A stretch of 50,195 nt of DNA, taken from NCBI GenBank assembly GCA_902764345.1, contig CACWVT010000012.1, positions 1 to 50,195 on the forward strand, written 5' to 3'. The notes beneath the pieces are model-generated. The model ran no database searches. It saw nothing but the letters and a program-made list of their open reading frames with translations, and was not told the DNA's origin. Each line of letters opens with the position of its first letter. Position 1 is the first letter of the stretch. Below are positions 29,267 to 39,026 of this stretch, piece by piece. Source of the stretch: an uncultured Ruminobacter sp. (GTDB lineage Bacteria > Pseudomonadota > Gammaproteobacteria > Enterobacterales > Succinivibrionaceae). Both the position numbers and the translations under genes were made by a program.

Positions 29267-29618
29267 AATGCATTCCTTATATTATTGTTATTATATGTTT
29301 GTTATTATTTTTTTAGATTATTTGTAATAATGGTTATAATGTGTATAATCCAGCATGCAAAAAAAACTAAACGCGATATTGCGATATATAGAAATATCAT
29401 AATAAATTTATCATGTGAAACGCAGTTTTGCAAATATTGATACACATCACTATTTTTTTAATAAATATTTGAAGTTCCATTAAAATTTCAGTAGGAACAT
29501 CCGGTATTACCTTTATAAAAAATCAGCAAAAATCAAATTTTTAAATAAGATTTATTTATTGCATTTATATATACAGGCGATAATATATTTACTTACTATA
29601 CGTTTCTTTCGCATAATG
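29267..29618. other. AT-rich spacer between miaA and hfq
   Basis: The 352 bp hold no gene. The region is very AT-rich and probably contains the hfq promoter on the - strand; several TATAAT-like words occur, so no single one can be chosen. No strong terminator for miaA is seen. Confidence 0.4.
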
Positions 29619-30551
29619 TCAGAACCGGTTCTTCAGCACCGACATAATACGGCTCAGATTGTCCGGAGCCAGAGGGTCCAGAAACTCAACGGAGCTTTTC
29701 CAGCCTCTGAGCCACGTCATCTGTCTCTTTGCCAGCTGACAGGTGGCTATTACCGAAAGCTCACGCATTTTTTCATAATCAACCTCGCCTTCAAGGTACA
29801 TCCACATCTGTCTGTACCCCACGGAACGTATTGAAGGAAGTTCAGGACTCAGATCACCGCGATCGTAAAGTGCCCTGACCTCAGCCTCAAAGCCGTTTTC
29901 GAGCATCATGTCAAAACGCTTTGCAATCAGCGGCTTCAGATATTTTCTTTCCCGATCCGGCAGCAGCGCAAACTCCTGAAGATTAACCGGACACTCATAC
30001 TGACCGTGTTCCCTGTTTATTTCAGTCATGCTGCGTCCGCACAGGAGATATACCTCATAGGCTCTGCCGAGTCGCTGTGCGTCATTTTCATTTATTCTCA
30101 TCCAGGATTCCGGATCCACCTCATGCACCAGTTCCCTGAGTGCGGGAAGTCCCTCCCCGGCGATAATGGCATTAACCTTTGCCCTGACCTCTGCATTACT
30201 GTTCGGAAGCGGAGACAGACCTTCGGTTATCGCCTTGAAATAAAGCATGGTTCCCCCGACAAGTATCGGCATCTTTCCGCGGGAGGTTATATCGTCTATG
30301 AGTCTCAGGGCATCATTTCTGAAAGCCGCCACGCTGTAGCTTTCGGAAGGATCGATAATGTCTATGAGGTGATGTACAATCCCCGCCCTTTCCTCCATTG
30401 TCGGCTTGGCGGTACCGATGTCCATTCCCCTGTATATGAGTGCGGAATCGACACTTATTATTTCACCGTCGAGTTCCCCGGCAAGTTTTATGGCCAGGCT
30501 GGTTTTTCCGGAGGCGGTAGGCCCCATTAGTGAGATTGCGTTGGGCTTCAT
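29619..30551 (-). CDS. miaA: tRNA dimethylallyltransferase
   Basis: MiaA adds a dimethylallyl group to A37 of tRNAs that read UNN codons. The P-loop MGPTASGKTSLAIKLA, DSALIYRGMDIGTAKP and the DxxxxYxV region are present. It has 310 residues (E. coli has 316). The start overlaps the mutL stop by four bases (ATGA). Confidence 0.97.
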   Translation of the reverse strand: MKPNAISLMGPTASGKTSLAIKLAGELDGEIISVDSALIYRGMDIGTAKPTMEERAGIVHHLIDIIDPSESYSVAAFRNDALRLIDDITSRGKMPILVGGTMLYFKAITEGLSPLPNSNAEVRAKVNAIIAGEGLPALRELVHEVDPESWMRINENDAQRLGRAYEVYLLCGRSMTEINREHGQYECPVNLQEFALLPDRERKYLKPLIAKRFDMMLENGFEAEVRALYDRGDLSPELPSIRSVGYRQMWMYLEGEVDYEKMRELSVIATCQLAKRQMTWLRGWKSSVEFLDPLAPDNLSRIMSVLKNRF

Positions 30552-32788
30552 TTCTTTAACAAATTACTGATATGTTCCGATAAATCTATATTTTCAAAAC
30601 CGGTACTTAATTTTTCTTCAAAATACTTTTCATAGGTAATGCTCTGCACCAGTCTCGCCGTCATTTTGGAGCTGAAGGATGCGGGAACCCTGGCCTTAAA
30701 AAGAATCCCGGCAAGAATCCTTACGGCCTCCCTGATTCCGGTGTCCTCATCAATTCCGGCAACGATTTCCCCCATGACCCCTGCAAGATTCATTTTTCTC
30801 ACAACGGCAGGAACCGCGAGAACGGTAAATCCTGACTGACACGTTCTCAGCACAAATCCCAGCTCTTGCAGAACCGATGCCTTTGCCTGAGTTATGCCGC
30901 AGTCCCTGAAATCAAAGGGGACCAGGAGATTGACAGGTCTGAGAAGCTGTTTTCCGTCCGTCTCAAACGCATCCGTAAAAAGAGCTTCAGCAAGGACCTT
31001 CAGTCGGACAATCTTGAGGGACGAACCGTTGGAAATAACCGCACACTGCCCGTCATCGGTAATCATGACGGTTCTGTAGAGCGAATATTCACTGATTTCA
31101 TCCTTCATCCACGGATCAGGCAGATCCGGTATGGAGGCATCATCGGCTTCAGCAGTTCCGGTAAACCCAAGGGACTCCGAAACAGCGGCACCGGCTCCCT
31201 GGCCGGCGGCCAGCGCTGATACGGAAAGGCCGCTGACTTCCGCACTTTCACTGACGGGCTGTTCCATTTCTGCGGAAGAACGTTCGGTGCCGAACATTTT
31301 GCTCATGGCATCTTCAGACCACTTAACCTTTCCCGAATGGCCGCCCGAGAAAGTCGGACGCAGGGCGCCCGAACCGGCTCCGCGGTTAAGATTGAAGAGA
31401 CGGCCGTAGCCGTTATCTCCAGCGGGGGCTCCCGCTGATTCGGCAGCAGGTTTTCCGGAGGCTGCGTCATGACTTGCGGACCGGAAAACGTCTGAGGATT
31501 CCAATCCCTTGTTCAGGCCCGTGCCGGTTGCCGGCTTAAGCGCATTCTTGTCATTATCCGCACCGGCTCTCTCATCATTTCCTGATGACAGAAGTTCCGA
31601 AAGATCCTTCCTTTCAATTTCCGAAAAGATGCTTTTCGGAGCCGTCGTACCGGAGTTTTCCCGTTTATTCTCCGAAGAAGCCCCGTATCCGGCCCACAGA
31701 CCGGCAACGGCCTCCCTGTCAAAGGAGACTGGTTTTACGCCCGCATAATGATGATTCTGCTGAGACGAAGCGGTCTCACTCATGGTTTCCGGAAGAACCA
31801 TGCCGGCGTTTCTGAAAACATTCATGACGGATGTCTGGATAAAATCATGAACTCTTCTTGATTCCTGAAATCTTACTTCAAACTTCTGCGGATGCACGTT
31901 GATGTCCACATCCTCAGGATTCATGTCCAGAAAGCAGATATATGAAACATCCCCCTTCACTCCGAACACGGCCTCGTAGGCTTCCCTGACGGCATGAATT
32001 ACAACCTTGTCCCTGACAATGCGCCTGTTTACGAAAAAATACTGCACCGGCTTATTCTGAGCCCTGACTGACACATAGCCCCTTATTGACAGTGAGCAGT
32101 CTGACCATTCAAAAAAACTCATGTCGGAAGTTACGCTCCGGCCCAGAAGACTCTCAAGTCTTCTGATTTCATTCTGTCCTGTTACCGGTTTAAGGTCGTA
32201 GACCACCTTTCCGTTGTTTTTCAGCACAAAGGCCACGTCAGGTCTGCTTACCGCAATACGCCTGAAAACCTCCTCTATCTGCATAAACTCGGTTTTCTCG
32301 CTTTTAAGGAAACGGCGGCGGGCGGGAGTATTGAAAAACAGATCCAGGGCCTCGATGGTTGTTCCGTCGGGATGGGATGCCGGAGAAATTCTCGGCTCCT
32401 GACACAGGCCTTCCACCTCAACGGCGTAAGCCATGTCCTGTTCCCTCGGTTTGGACGTAAGGGTAAGTCTTGTCACGGCGGCAATGGATGCCAGGGCCTC
32501 ACCGCGGAATCCCATGCTGGTGAGGCGGTTAAGATCCTGTATGGATGAAAGCTTCGAGGTTGCATGACGTCTTAACGCCAGTGCCAGTTCATCATGCGGT
32601 ATGCCGCAGCCGTCATCCCTTATGAGTATTTTTTTGGCTCCGCCGTTTACGATTTCCACCAGAATTCTGGTGGCTCCCGCGTCAAGACAGTTCTCCACGA
32701 GTTCCTTGACAACGGCGGCCGGTCTTTCAACAACTTCACCGGCCGCAATCTGATTTGCGACCTGGGGCGGTAATACCTTAATTGTCAT
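30548..32788 (-). CDS. mutL: DNA mismatch repair protein MutL
   Basis: MutL couples MutS mismatch recognition to strand cutting and unwinding. The GHKL ATPase has IAAGEVVERPA, ENCLDAGA, DDGCGIP and GFRGEALASIA. A long Ser/Gly/Ala-rich linker (about 340-540) joins the C-terminal dimerisation domain. The DQHAxxE endonuclease motif is not seen, which fits a MutH-dependent system. It has 746 residues, longer than the 615 of E. coli because of the linker. The ATG overlaps the amiB stop by one base. Confidence 0.97.
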   Translation of the reverse strand: MTIKVLPPQVANQIAAGEVVERPAAVVKELVENCLDAGATRILVEIVNGGAKKILIRDDGCGIPHDELALALRRHATSKLSSIQDLNRLTSMGFRGEALASIAAVTRLTLTSKPREQDMAYAVEVEGLCQEPRISPASHPDGTTIEALDLFFNTPARRRFLKSEKTEFMQIEEVFRRIAVSRPDVAFVLKNNGKVVYDLKPVTGQNEIRRLESLLGRSVTSDMSFFEWSDCSLSIRGYVSVRAQNKPVQYFFVNRRIVRDKVVIHAVREAYEAVFGVKGDVSYICFLDMNPEDVDINVHPQKFEVRFQESRRVHDFIQTSVMNVFRNAGMVLPETMSETASSQQNHHYAGVKPVSFDREAVAGLWAGYGASSENKRENSGTTAPKSIFSEIERKDLSELLSSGNDERAGADNDKNALKPATGTGLNKGLESSDVFRSASHDAASGKPAAESAGAPAGDNGYGRLFNLNRGAGSGALRPTFSGGHSGKVKWSEDAMSKMFGTERSSAEMEQPVSESAEVSGLSVSALAAGQGAGAAVSESLGFTGTAEADDASIPDLPDPWMKDEISEYSLYRTVMITDDGQCAVISNGSSLKIVRLKVLAEALFTDAFETDGKQLLRPVNLLVPFDFRDCGITQAKASVLQELGFVLRTCQSGFTVLAVPAVVRKMNLAGVMGEIVAGIDEDTGIREAVRILAGILFKARVPASFSSKMTARLVQSITYEKYFEEKLSTGFENIDLSEHISNLLKK

Positions 32789-34404
32789 TATCTGATCCTG
32801 AGTTTCTGCCCCGCATTCACCTGGCCTGACTTCAGACCGTTCAGCTTCATGAGGGACGACACGCTTACACCGTACTTCTTGGCGATGAGCGAAAGATTCT
32901 CACCCTTTCTCACCACGTGTATGGTTACGTTTCTGGTTGCCGCAGCACCTGAAGCGTGTCCGCTGCTGCCGGATGAAACGGTAGCCGCATTGTTCAGACA
33001 TACGCTCGGATTCGCCTCAACAAAATCCTTGATGCCGAGATAAATGCCGTAGGCAAGTCGGCGTCTGTACTTATCGGTTGCGAGAAGACGCTCCTCGTCC
33101 GCATTGGAAAGATACCCGGTTTCAATGAGAAGTGACGGAATGTCAGGAGCCTTAAGCACCGCAAGCGATCTGCTTATCGGAGTCTTCTTATGCAGACGCG
33201 TAATCATCTTCAGACGGTCAAGCAGCTTGTTTGCCAGCTCAAAGCCGTAGTTCATGGATGAGCTGGAGGCGAGATCCACGACGAAGGAGCAGTCCTTGAG
33301 ATACTTGTTCTCGCCGCACATGTGGTTTATGGCATCACCGGCCCCGCCGATAAGCTTCGTCTGGTCCTTTGCGGTAATCTTGTCATTCTCACGGTCGGCA
33401 CGATCCTTTGAAAGCACCAGCACTGATGCACCGTTGGCCTCACTGTTCGCGGCGCTGTCGGCATGAATTGAAATCAGCATGTCCGCCTTTCTGGTACGCG
33501 CAATCTTGGATCTGTCACCGAGTGCGATGAACTTATCCGTTGATCTCGTAAGATATCCGGTCAGGGTCTTGTCGCCGTTCAGGTATTCAAGCAGATACTT
33601 TGAAACACCCAGCGTCACGTTCTTTTCATAGGTTCCCCTTTTACCGATGGCACCGGGATCCTTGCCTCCGTGGCCCGGGTCAATCACCACCACGCAGGTA
33701 TTCTGATTCTTTCTGATGTTTGCGGAAGGCTTCGGCGGTTCCGGATTTGACAGACGTTTTTCAACACTTTCCGTCGGATCATCGTTATCGCTTGCCTCGT
33801 TCAGGGTATCAAAAAGAGCGGCCTCAAGCTCTTCGGAATCCGTCCTTTTACCTGTTTTGACGCCGGTGGCAACGACAATGGAGGACTGACCCGAAGCAGG
33901 CTTTGCCGCGGTTCCGGTCTTCCTGACGTCATTCACGGCAGGAGCAACGGCGACGACCTTCTTCCGCTCAGGCACGGTCTGATTATGCGGGAACTCCATG
34001 ATAAGCTTGGCACCTGAGCTTCCGGTATTTCTGTATGAATTAAATGACGGAACCACCGGTTTCTTCAGTCCGAAGACGTAAAAGACCTCCTGATTCCCGG
34101 AGCCCCTCTTTACCGACTGAAGCACACTGCTGCTGGTAATCGTGGCCATGCCGTATTTCTTCTTCGGATTGGCGATATTCATTATTCTTACGGTATATTC
34201 GGTACCGTTTGGAGAAACACTGTAGCTGTACTTCGGTACATCTTCCGTTTCAATGATTATCCTGGTATAGTCCTTCGTCTGCGAAGCCTTGATTCCGATT
34301 ATGTCATTAGCCTCCGCACATGTCACGGACACTGCGAACAGGATGCACAAGGCCTTAATTAAAGACCTTCTGCCGATAAGAAATTTTAAACAAGCACACA
34401 TCAT
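32788..34404 (-). CDS. amiB: N-acetylmuramoyl-L-alanine amidase with AMIN and LysM domains
   Basis: AmiB cleaves peptide stems from peptidoglycan during cell separation. An N-terminal signal segment (about 12-30) is followed by an AMIN domain (about 35-125) that targets the septum. A variable linker comes next, then the Amidase_3 domain with VVVIDPGHGGKDPGA, ISIHADSAAN and LLIETGYLSN, which hold the zinc ligands and the catalytic Glu. One C-terminal LysM (VVRKGENLSLIAKKYG) follows. It has 538 residues. Two ATGs are adjacent and no good ribosome binding site is visible, so the start is tentative. Confidence 0.95.
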   Translation of the reverse strand: MMCACLKFLIGRRSLIKALCILFAVSVTCAEANDIIGIKASQTKDYTRIIIETEDVPKYSYSVSPNGTEYTVRIMNIANPKKKYGMATITSSSVLQSVKRGSGNQEVFYVFGLKKPVVPSFNSYRNTGSSGAKLIMEFPHNQTVPERKKVVAVAPAVNDVRKTGTAAKPASGQSSIVVATGVKTGKRTDSEELEAALFDTLNEASDNDDPTESVEKRLSNPEPPKPSANIRKNQNTCVVVIDPGHGGKDPGAIGKRGTYEKNVTLGVSKYLLEYLNGDKTLTGYLTRSTDKFIALGDRSKIARTRKADMLISIHADSAANSEANGASVLVLSKDRADRENDKITAKDQTKLIGGAGDAINHMCGENKYLKDCSFVVDLASSSSMNYGFELANKLLDRLKMITRLHKKTPISRSLAVLKAPDIPSLLIETGYLSNADEERLLATDKYRRRLAYGIYLGIKDFVEANPSVCLNNAATVSSGSSGHASGAAATRNVTIHVVRKGENLSLIAKKYGVSVSSLMKLNGLKSGQVNAGQKLRIR

Positions 34405-34436
34405 AAGCAGTTATAAGAATTATTATTCAAAGACAG

Positions 34437-34455
34437 GAAGGAGTCGCACTCCTTC
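34437..34455 (-). terminator. Hairpin between tsaE and amiB
   Basis: Arms GAAGGAGT (34437-34444) and ACTCCTTC (34448-34455) form an 8-bp stem with a CGC loop. No T-run follows on the - strand, so it is at most a weak attenuator. The palindrome AAAACGTTTT also occurs at 34539-34548. Confidence 0.35.
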
Positions 34456-34560
34456 ATAAAACCGACGTAAAAACAACATTTTCCCGTTCATTATACATCA
34501 AAAAAGCGACAAAAAAGAAACGGGACAGGTAGTTAACGAAAACGTTTTATCAAAATGGCG

Positions 34561-35040
34561 CTACAGTTCCGCAGGTTTCGGGAAAACCATCTTTTCAAGA
34601 ATCGCAGCTCCCTTTTCATTTCGGGCATGGATCACCGCATTTCTCGAGTTCCCGACAATCTCAAGATTAACATCAAGATCCGCCTCAGGGAGAATGCCTT
34701 CACCCTTTGAAGGCCACTCCACGATTCTTACTGATGAAGGAGAGAAATAGTCTCTTATGCCCATCATCTCAAGCTCCTCGGGATCATTAAGTCTGTACAG
34801 GTCAAAATGATAAACGTATACGCCGTCGGTCTGATACTCCTCAACCAGGGTATAGGTAGGACTCTTAACCACACCTTTATAGCCTCTTGACCTGACGAAA
34901 CCGCGGGTCATCGTGGTCTTGCCGGCTCCGAGATCACCGGTAAGATAGATTGTCGTGTCGGCGGGACAGACACTGCTGAGCACCGCGCCGAGAAGTTCGG
35001 TCTTTGTTTCATCGTGTAACGGAAAAACTTTAGTCTGCAT
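34561..35040 (-). CDS. tsaE: tRNA threonylcarbamoyladenosine biosynthesis ATPase
   Basis: TsaE supports the TsaB-TsaD complex in forming t6A37. The Walker A motif TGDLGAGKTTMTRGF, the SPTYTLVEEY segment and HFDLYRL are characteristic. It has 159 residues (E. coli has 153). It sits between nnr and amiB as in E. coli. Confidence 0.97.
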   Translation of the reverse strand: MQTKVFPLHDETKTELLGAVLSSVCPADTTIYLTGDLGAGKTTMTRGFVRSRGYKGVVKSPTYTLVEEYQTDGVYVYHFDLYRLNDPEELEMMGIRDYFSPSSVRIVEWPSKGEGILPEADLDVNLEIVGNSRNAVIHARNEKGAAILEKMVFPKPAEL

Positions 35041-35069
35041 CTATTGATTCCTTTAATAATCCTAACACC

Positions 35070-36653
35070 TCAGTTTCTGGGACTGATGCCGTTTACCAGC
35101 AGGCGCACGTACGGCAGCAGATCAGTTGCGCACATGCCTACATTACCGTTTGCTGCGGCATCGCACCTTCCGGCCTCCCCGTGAATCAGCACGCCGGACA
35201 CGGCCGCCTCAACCGGAGACAGTCCCTGCCCGAGCAGGGCGGTTATGATGCCTGACAGCAGGTCTCCCATGCCTCCGCCGGCCATTCCGGAGCATCCGGT
35301 TGACGTCAGATACGTCTTTCCGTCCGGGGTTGCTATGACGGTGGAAGCGGATTTAAGAACGCATACTGCCCTGTATTTTCGTGCTATCTCAAGTGCCGCA
35401 CCGACACTGTCAGCCTCTATTTCCGAAGCGTGTACGTCACACAGCATGGCGGCCTCGCCGACATGCGGAGTAAGAACGGATCTGACCGGACCTTCGTCGG
35501 CAACGGCATGCACCGCATGCAGATGATACAGTCCGTCTGCGTCTATGACCTTCGGAGAGGTACTCATTATACATTTTTTAAAGACTGTTTCAGCCTGGGC
35601 TTTGCGTCCCATTCCCGGACCAATCAGCACGGCTCCGGCAGATTTAAGCTTCTCCTCAAGATCCTCCGTCCCGGCCGTCATGATGCACGGATTCGCGGCA
35701 TTGAAGGCCGTCATGTCGCCTGAAAGCGCCAGAGAGGTGATAAGTCCGGCACCGCTCCGCAGTGCGGCAAGTGAAGCCAGAATCAGGGCTCCGGTCATGC
35801 CCTTTGAACCGCCCACAAGCAGCACCCTGCCGGCAGTACCCTTATGTGCGCAGTTGTTTCTCTTCGGGAGCAGCGGAAGGATGTCTCCGTAGGAAACGAA
35901 ATGCCTTAAAACACCGCCGTCACGTATTCTCATAAGATTGTCTTCAAAATCCGGCAGGGTATTTCCCACGACCTTCACGGTTCCGCAGTAATCCTTTGCC
36001 CTGCCCGTCAGTGTTCCGGTCTTTGCCGTAAAGACGGTATAGGTATAATCCGCCATGACCGCCTCTCCGCCCACCGGCATGCCGTTGTCCGCATTAAGCA
36101 GAGAAGGAATGTCCACGCTGAGAACCAGAAGCCTTTTCTCAGCCCTGAGGCTGTTCACAAGACGTACGGCATCCCTGATTTTCAGTGCGTTGGGGCTGTC
36201 GCCGCAGGAGGTGATGCCTATACCGAGAACGGCATCAACGATGACGGCGCCGTCACTCACATAAGAAGCAGCCTCGCTGACATTCTCAAAACCGATCTCC
36301 CTGCCGTTGTTATCCAGATAATGCCTGCGGGCGAGATTGGCGTCAATGCCCTCCTTCTGCGGAACTACCCTGACAACCGTTACGTCATCGTAACCGTCAC
36401 TCATGAAGGAGGCGGCTATTTCATAGCCGTCGCCTCCGTTGTTTCCGCTTCCCGCAAAAACCAGAATCTGCCTTTTTCTGTCAAGATTCAGTTCCTTAAT
36501 CTTATCGTATATGGCTCCGGCGGCATACCGCATCAGATCGTAGCCGGTATCCGGAAGGTATATTTTCTCCAGTTCCCTAATTTGTGAACAATCCAAAACC
36601 GTTTGTGTTAAAGTATCCGTATACGGTATCTGTGAAATGGAATAATCTGTCAT
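35070..36653 (-). CDS. nnr: Bifunctional NAD(P)H-hydrate repair enzyme
   Basis: Nnr repairs hydrated NAD(P)H. The N-terminal YjeF domain is the epimerase (FAGSGNNGGDGYEIA, DIPSLLNADNG) and the C-terminal domain is the ADP-dependent dehydratase (AGRVLLVGGSKGMTGA, GPGMGRKAQAE, GMAGGGMGDLLSGI). The ATG at 36653 is preferred, giving 527 residues (E. coli has 515). The longer frame to 36737 adds a Ser/Cys-rich stretch antisense to queG. The ATG overlaps the queG ATG on the other strand. Confidence 0.95.
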   Translation of the reverse strand: MTDYSISQIPYTDTLTQTVLDCSQIRELEKIYLPDTGYDLMRYAAGAIYDKIKELNLDRKRQILVFAGSGNNGGDGYEIAASFMSDGYDDVTVVRVVPQKEGIDANLARRHYLDNNGREIGFENVSEAASYVSDGAVIVDAVLGIGITSCGDSPNALKIRDAVRLVNSLRAEKRLLVLSVDIPSLLNADNGMPVGGEAVMADYTYTVFTAKTGTLTGRAKDYCGTVKVVGNTLPDFEDNLMRIRDGGVLRHFVSYGDILPLLPKRNNCAHKGTAGRVLLVGGSKGMTGALILASLAALRSGAGLITSLALSGDMTAFNAANPCIMTAGTEDLEEKLKSAGAVLIGPGMGRKAQAETVFKKCIMSTSPKVIDADGLYHLHAVHAVADEGPVRSVLTPHVGEAAMLCDVHASEIEADSVGAALEIARKYRAVCVLKSASTVIATPDGKTYLTSTGCSGMAGGGMGDLLSGIITALLGQGLSPVEAAVSGVLIHGEAGRCDAAANGNVGMCATDLLPYVRLLVNGISPRN

Positions 36654-37944
36654 GCATGCGCTCTCTGATGAACTGCCGGAACTGTCCGCCGATTTCTGGT
36701 TAAAACTGAAACAAAAATGTAATGAACTGCAAATCATTTCCCTTCACATTATACCAACTGGTTACGCCATTGGCGGCAAAAAGTCTTTTGATGAAAAGTT
36801 TGGCACGGACATTCCCGCGGATTTGGAGTATCTGTCACGCAATCGTGAGGTGAGGGACAATCCGTCCCTCATACTTGAGGGGGCCAGATCAGTCATCAGC
36901 ATCTCCCTGAGTTACCGTAATCTTGATTATAACGCCGATCCCCACTACGGCTGCATCAGTGCATATGCCAGGGGACGCGACTATCACAAGGTTATGAAGC
37001 AGCGTCTGGAACGGCTCGGCGAATGGCTCAGAAATATTTTTCCGGACATCCGTTACCGGGCAATAACCGACAGTGCCCCGTTTTACGAACAGCATTTTGC
37101 GGCCGCATCATCCTTCATGGTCAAAGGCAGAAACAACCTCATAAGACACCGGGACGCCGGCAGCATGATATTTCTCGGGGAACTGCTGGTTGACATGAAT
37201 CTTAACGCCGACGGCAGAATCATTACCCTGAACCTGACTACGGAATCATCTGACGGGAACCTTCTCACCTTTACCGGAATCAATCCCGTGACGGGTGAGA
37301 CGGAAGAAGCCGATAATCCGCCGTCTCCGGCCATTGCCTGTCCCGATAAATGTCACAGGTGTCTTGACGCCTGTCCCACCGGAGCCCTGAATCCGCAGAA
37401 ATTCATCGTATCGAAATGCATATCATATCTTACGATAGAATACGGCGGATACATACCTGACGATCTCTGGACAAAAATCGGCAACCGCATATACGGCTGT
37501 GACACCTGTCAGCTGACCTGTCCCTTTAACAGGAAGGTCTCCGTCGCGGCCGACCGCGAGTTTGCCGACAGATTCGGAAAGGATTTTCTTAAACTTACCG
37601 GAATGCTTTCACTCACTCCGGAAAAATTCAGGGAGAGTTTTGCGGGAACGCCGATTCTGCGCATCGGTTTCTGCAAAATGATGCGCAACTGCGTAATAGC
37701 GGCAGCCAACACGGGCTCAAAAATCTATCTGCCTTATCTTGTTATTCTGAGAAACTCAGTCATGAAGAAGCTTAATCTTCTGCGGAGTCAAATCGCGCTT
37801 TCAGCGGAATCTCCTGACGGCGGTTCCCCGGACCTATCCGCAGATTCAGCCGAAGAACGCAGAACCCTTCGGGAAATCAGAGAGTGCGAAATGGTCATTC
37901 AGCATATTACCCGGGCCGTAAAACTTCTGTCCGGCAGTTTCTGA
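36652..37944 (+). CDS. queG: Epoxyqueuosine reductase
   Basis: QueG reduces epoxyqueuosine to queuosine in tRNA with cobalamin and two [4Fe-4S] clusters. The clusters are visible as CPDKCHRCLDACPTGAL and CDTCQLTCP, after the QueG-specific YARGRDYHKV and FFLGELL-like (IFLGELLVD) segments. It has 430 residues against 379 in E. coli, with extra length after the ferredoxin part. queG is also next to nnr in E. coli. Confidence 0.95.
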   Translation: MHALSDELPELSADFWLKLKQKCNELQIISLHIIPTGYAIGGKKSFDEKFGTDIPADLEYLSRNREVRDNPSLILEGARSVISISLSYRNLDYNADPHYGCISAYARGRDYHKVMKQRLERLGEWLRNIFPDIRYRAITDSAPFYEQHFAAASSFMVKGRNNLIRHRDAGSMIFLGELLVDMNLNADGRIITLNLTTESSDGNLLTFTGINPVTGETEEADNPPSPAIACPDKCHRCLDACPTGALNPQKFIVSKCISYLTIEYGGYIPDDLWTKIGNRIYGCDTCQLTCPFNRKVSVAADREFADRFGKDFLKLTGMLSLTPEKFRESFAGTPILRIGFCKMMRNCVIAAANTGSKIYLPYLVILRNSVMKKLNLLRSQIALSAESPDGGSPDLSADSAEERRTLREIRECEMVIQHITRAVKLLSGSF

Positions 37945-38106
37945 AATAAAGCCCCTGACGCTTAATATCTTTCAAAATTTGTACAAACTCACATCAAATT
38001 GCATATTTTGAACGGATTTCTGATTATGAAAGACCGCGGTGTATTATGATGATAGGCATGGTTTGTGTGTTTTCCGACACGTTGCATTGGCATAAAGGAG
38101 TCAGAT

Positions 38107-38904
38107 ATGATTGTTCTGGGTGTTGATATCGGCGGTTCAGGCATAAAGGGTGCACTGGTTGATACCGAAAAAGGTGAGCTTGTCAGTGAGAGAATTCGTA
38201 TCGAAACCCCTCAGCCGGCAACTCCCGAAGCAGTGGCAAAGACTCTGAAGGATCTCGTATCCAGATTTGACTACAACGGCCCCGTCGGATGCGGTTTCCC
38301 TGCCACCGTTCATCACGGAACGGCCTTCACCGCGGCAAACATCGACAAGACCTGGATAAACACCCCGGCCGAAAAGCTGTTTACCGAAACCACCGGACTT
38401 GACTGCTATGTTCTGAACGATGCCGACGCCGCAGGTATTGCGGAGGTTGAATTCGGTGCCGGCCGAAACGTTCCCGGCGTGGTCATGATGATTACCATAG
38501 GAACCGGTCTCGGTTCCGCAATATTCGTTGACGGAAAGCTGTTCCCCAACACCGAACTCGGACACCTGATTCTCAATGATGACATTGCCGAGCATTACTG
38601 TTCGGATTCTGCAAGACAGAGACACGAGCTCTCATGGAAGAAATGGGGTAAACGTTTCAACAAATACCTCCACCGTCTGGAATTTCTCTTCAATCCCGAT
38701 CTCATCATTCTGGGTGGCGGAGCCTCAAAGAGCTTTGAAAAGTTTTCTGAAAAGATCGACGTCAGAACCAGGGTGGTTACTGCGGAAACCCTTAATACCG
38801 CAGGCATCATAGGTGCCGCACTCCATGCCGGCAGATGCTCGGATAACGGCATAAAACCGAACATGGAACCACAGGTAAGTGCTGAACCGGAAGAGAAAGC
38901 ATAA
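38107..38904 (+). CDS. ppgK: Polyphosphate glucokinase (ROK family)
   Basis: PpgK phosphorylates glucose with polyphosphate and often also ATP. The protein has the phosphate loop VDIGGSGIKGA, the catalytic Asp in LNDADAAGIAE, GTGLGSA and ELGHLIL. It lacks the Cys-rich zinc motif of ordinary ROK glucokinases. Instead it has the SDSARQR...LSWKKWGKRFNKYLHRLE block found in polyphosphate glucokinases. The ATG at 38107 has AAGGAG 6 bases upstream; 265 residues is the usual size. It stands alone with a strong terminator and would feed glucose from starch into metabolism. Confidence 0.85.
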   Translation: MIVLGVDIGGSGIKGALVDTEKGELVSERIRIETPQPATPEAVAKTLKDLVSRFDYNGPVGCGFPATVHHGTAFTAANIDKTWINTPAEKLFTETTGLDCYVLNDADAAGIAEVEFGAGRNVPGVVMMITIGTGLGSAIFVDGKLFPNTELGHLILNDDIAEHYCSDSARQRHELSWKKWGKRFNKYLHRLEFLFNPDLIILGGGASKSFEKFSEKIDVRTRVVTAETLNTAGIIGAALHAGRCSDNGIKPNMEPQVSAEPEEKA

Positions 38905-38942
38905 CGGTCGCCCTCCCCCGGTAGGACGGAATTAAGTAACTC

Positions 38943-38980
38943 AAAAAAAGGAAGAAGAGTCAGCCTCTTCTTCCTTTTTC
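38943..38980. terminator. Bidirectional terminator between ppgK and recJ
   Basis: The 10-bp arms GGAAGAAGAG (38950-38959) and CTCTTCTTCC (38965-38974) are flanked by seven A residues and five T residues. The hairpin therefore ends both convergent genes. Confidence 0.9.
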
Positions 38981-39026
38981 ATTCCCAAGATCCCGACATC
39001 CGGGCGACAGGAGCATTCCCGCCGCC

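Noticed and set aside
34539-34548. AAAACGTTTT palindrome upstream of amiB as a LacI-type operator
   Set aside because: A single copy just downstream of the tsaE stop with no sugar-related gene; most likely chance, and a caution for the amylase sites.
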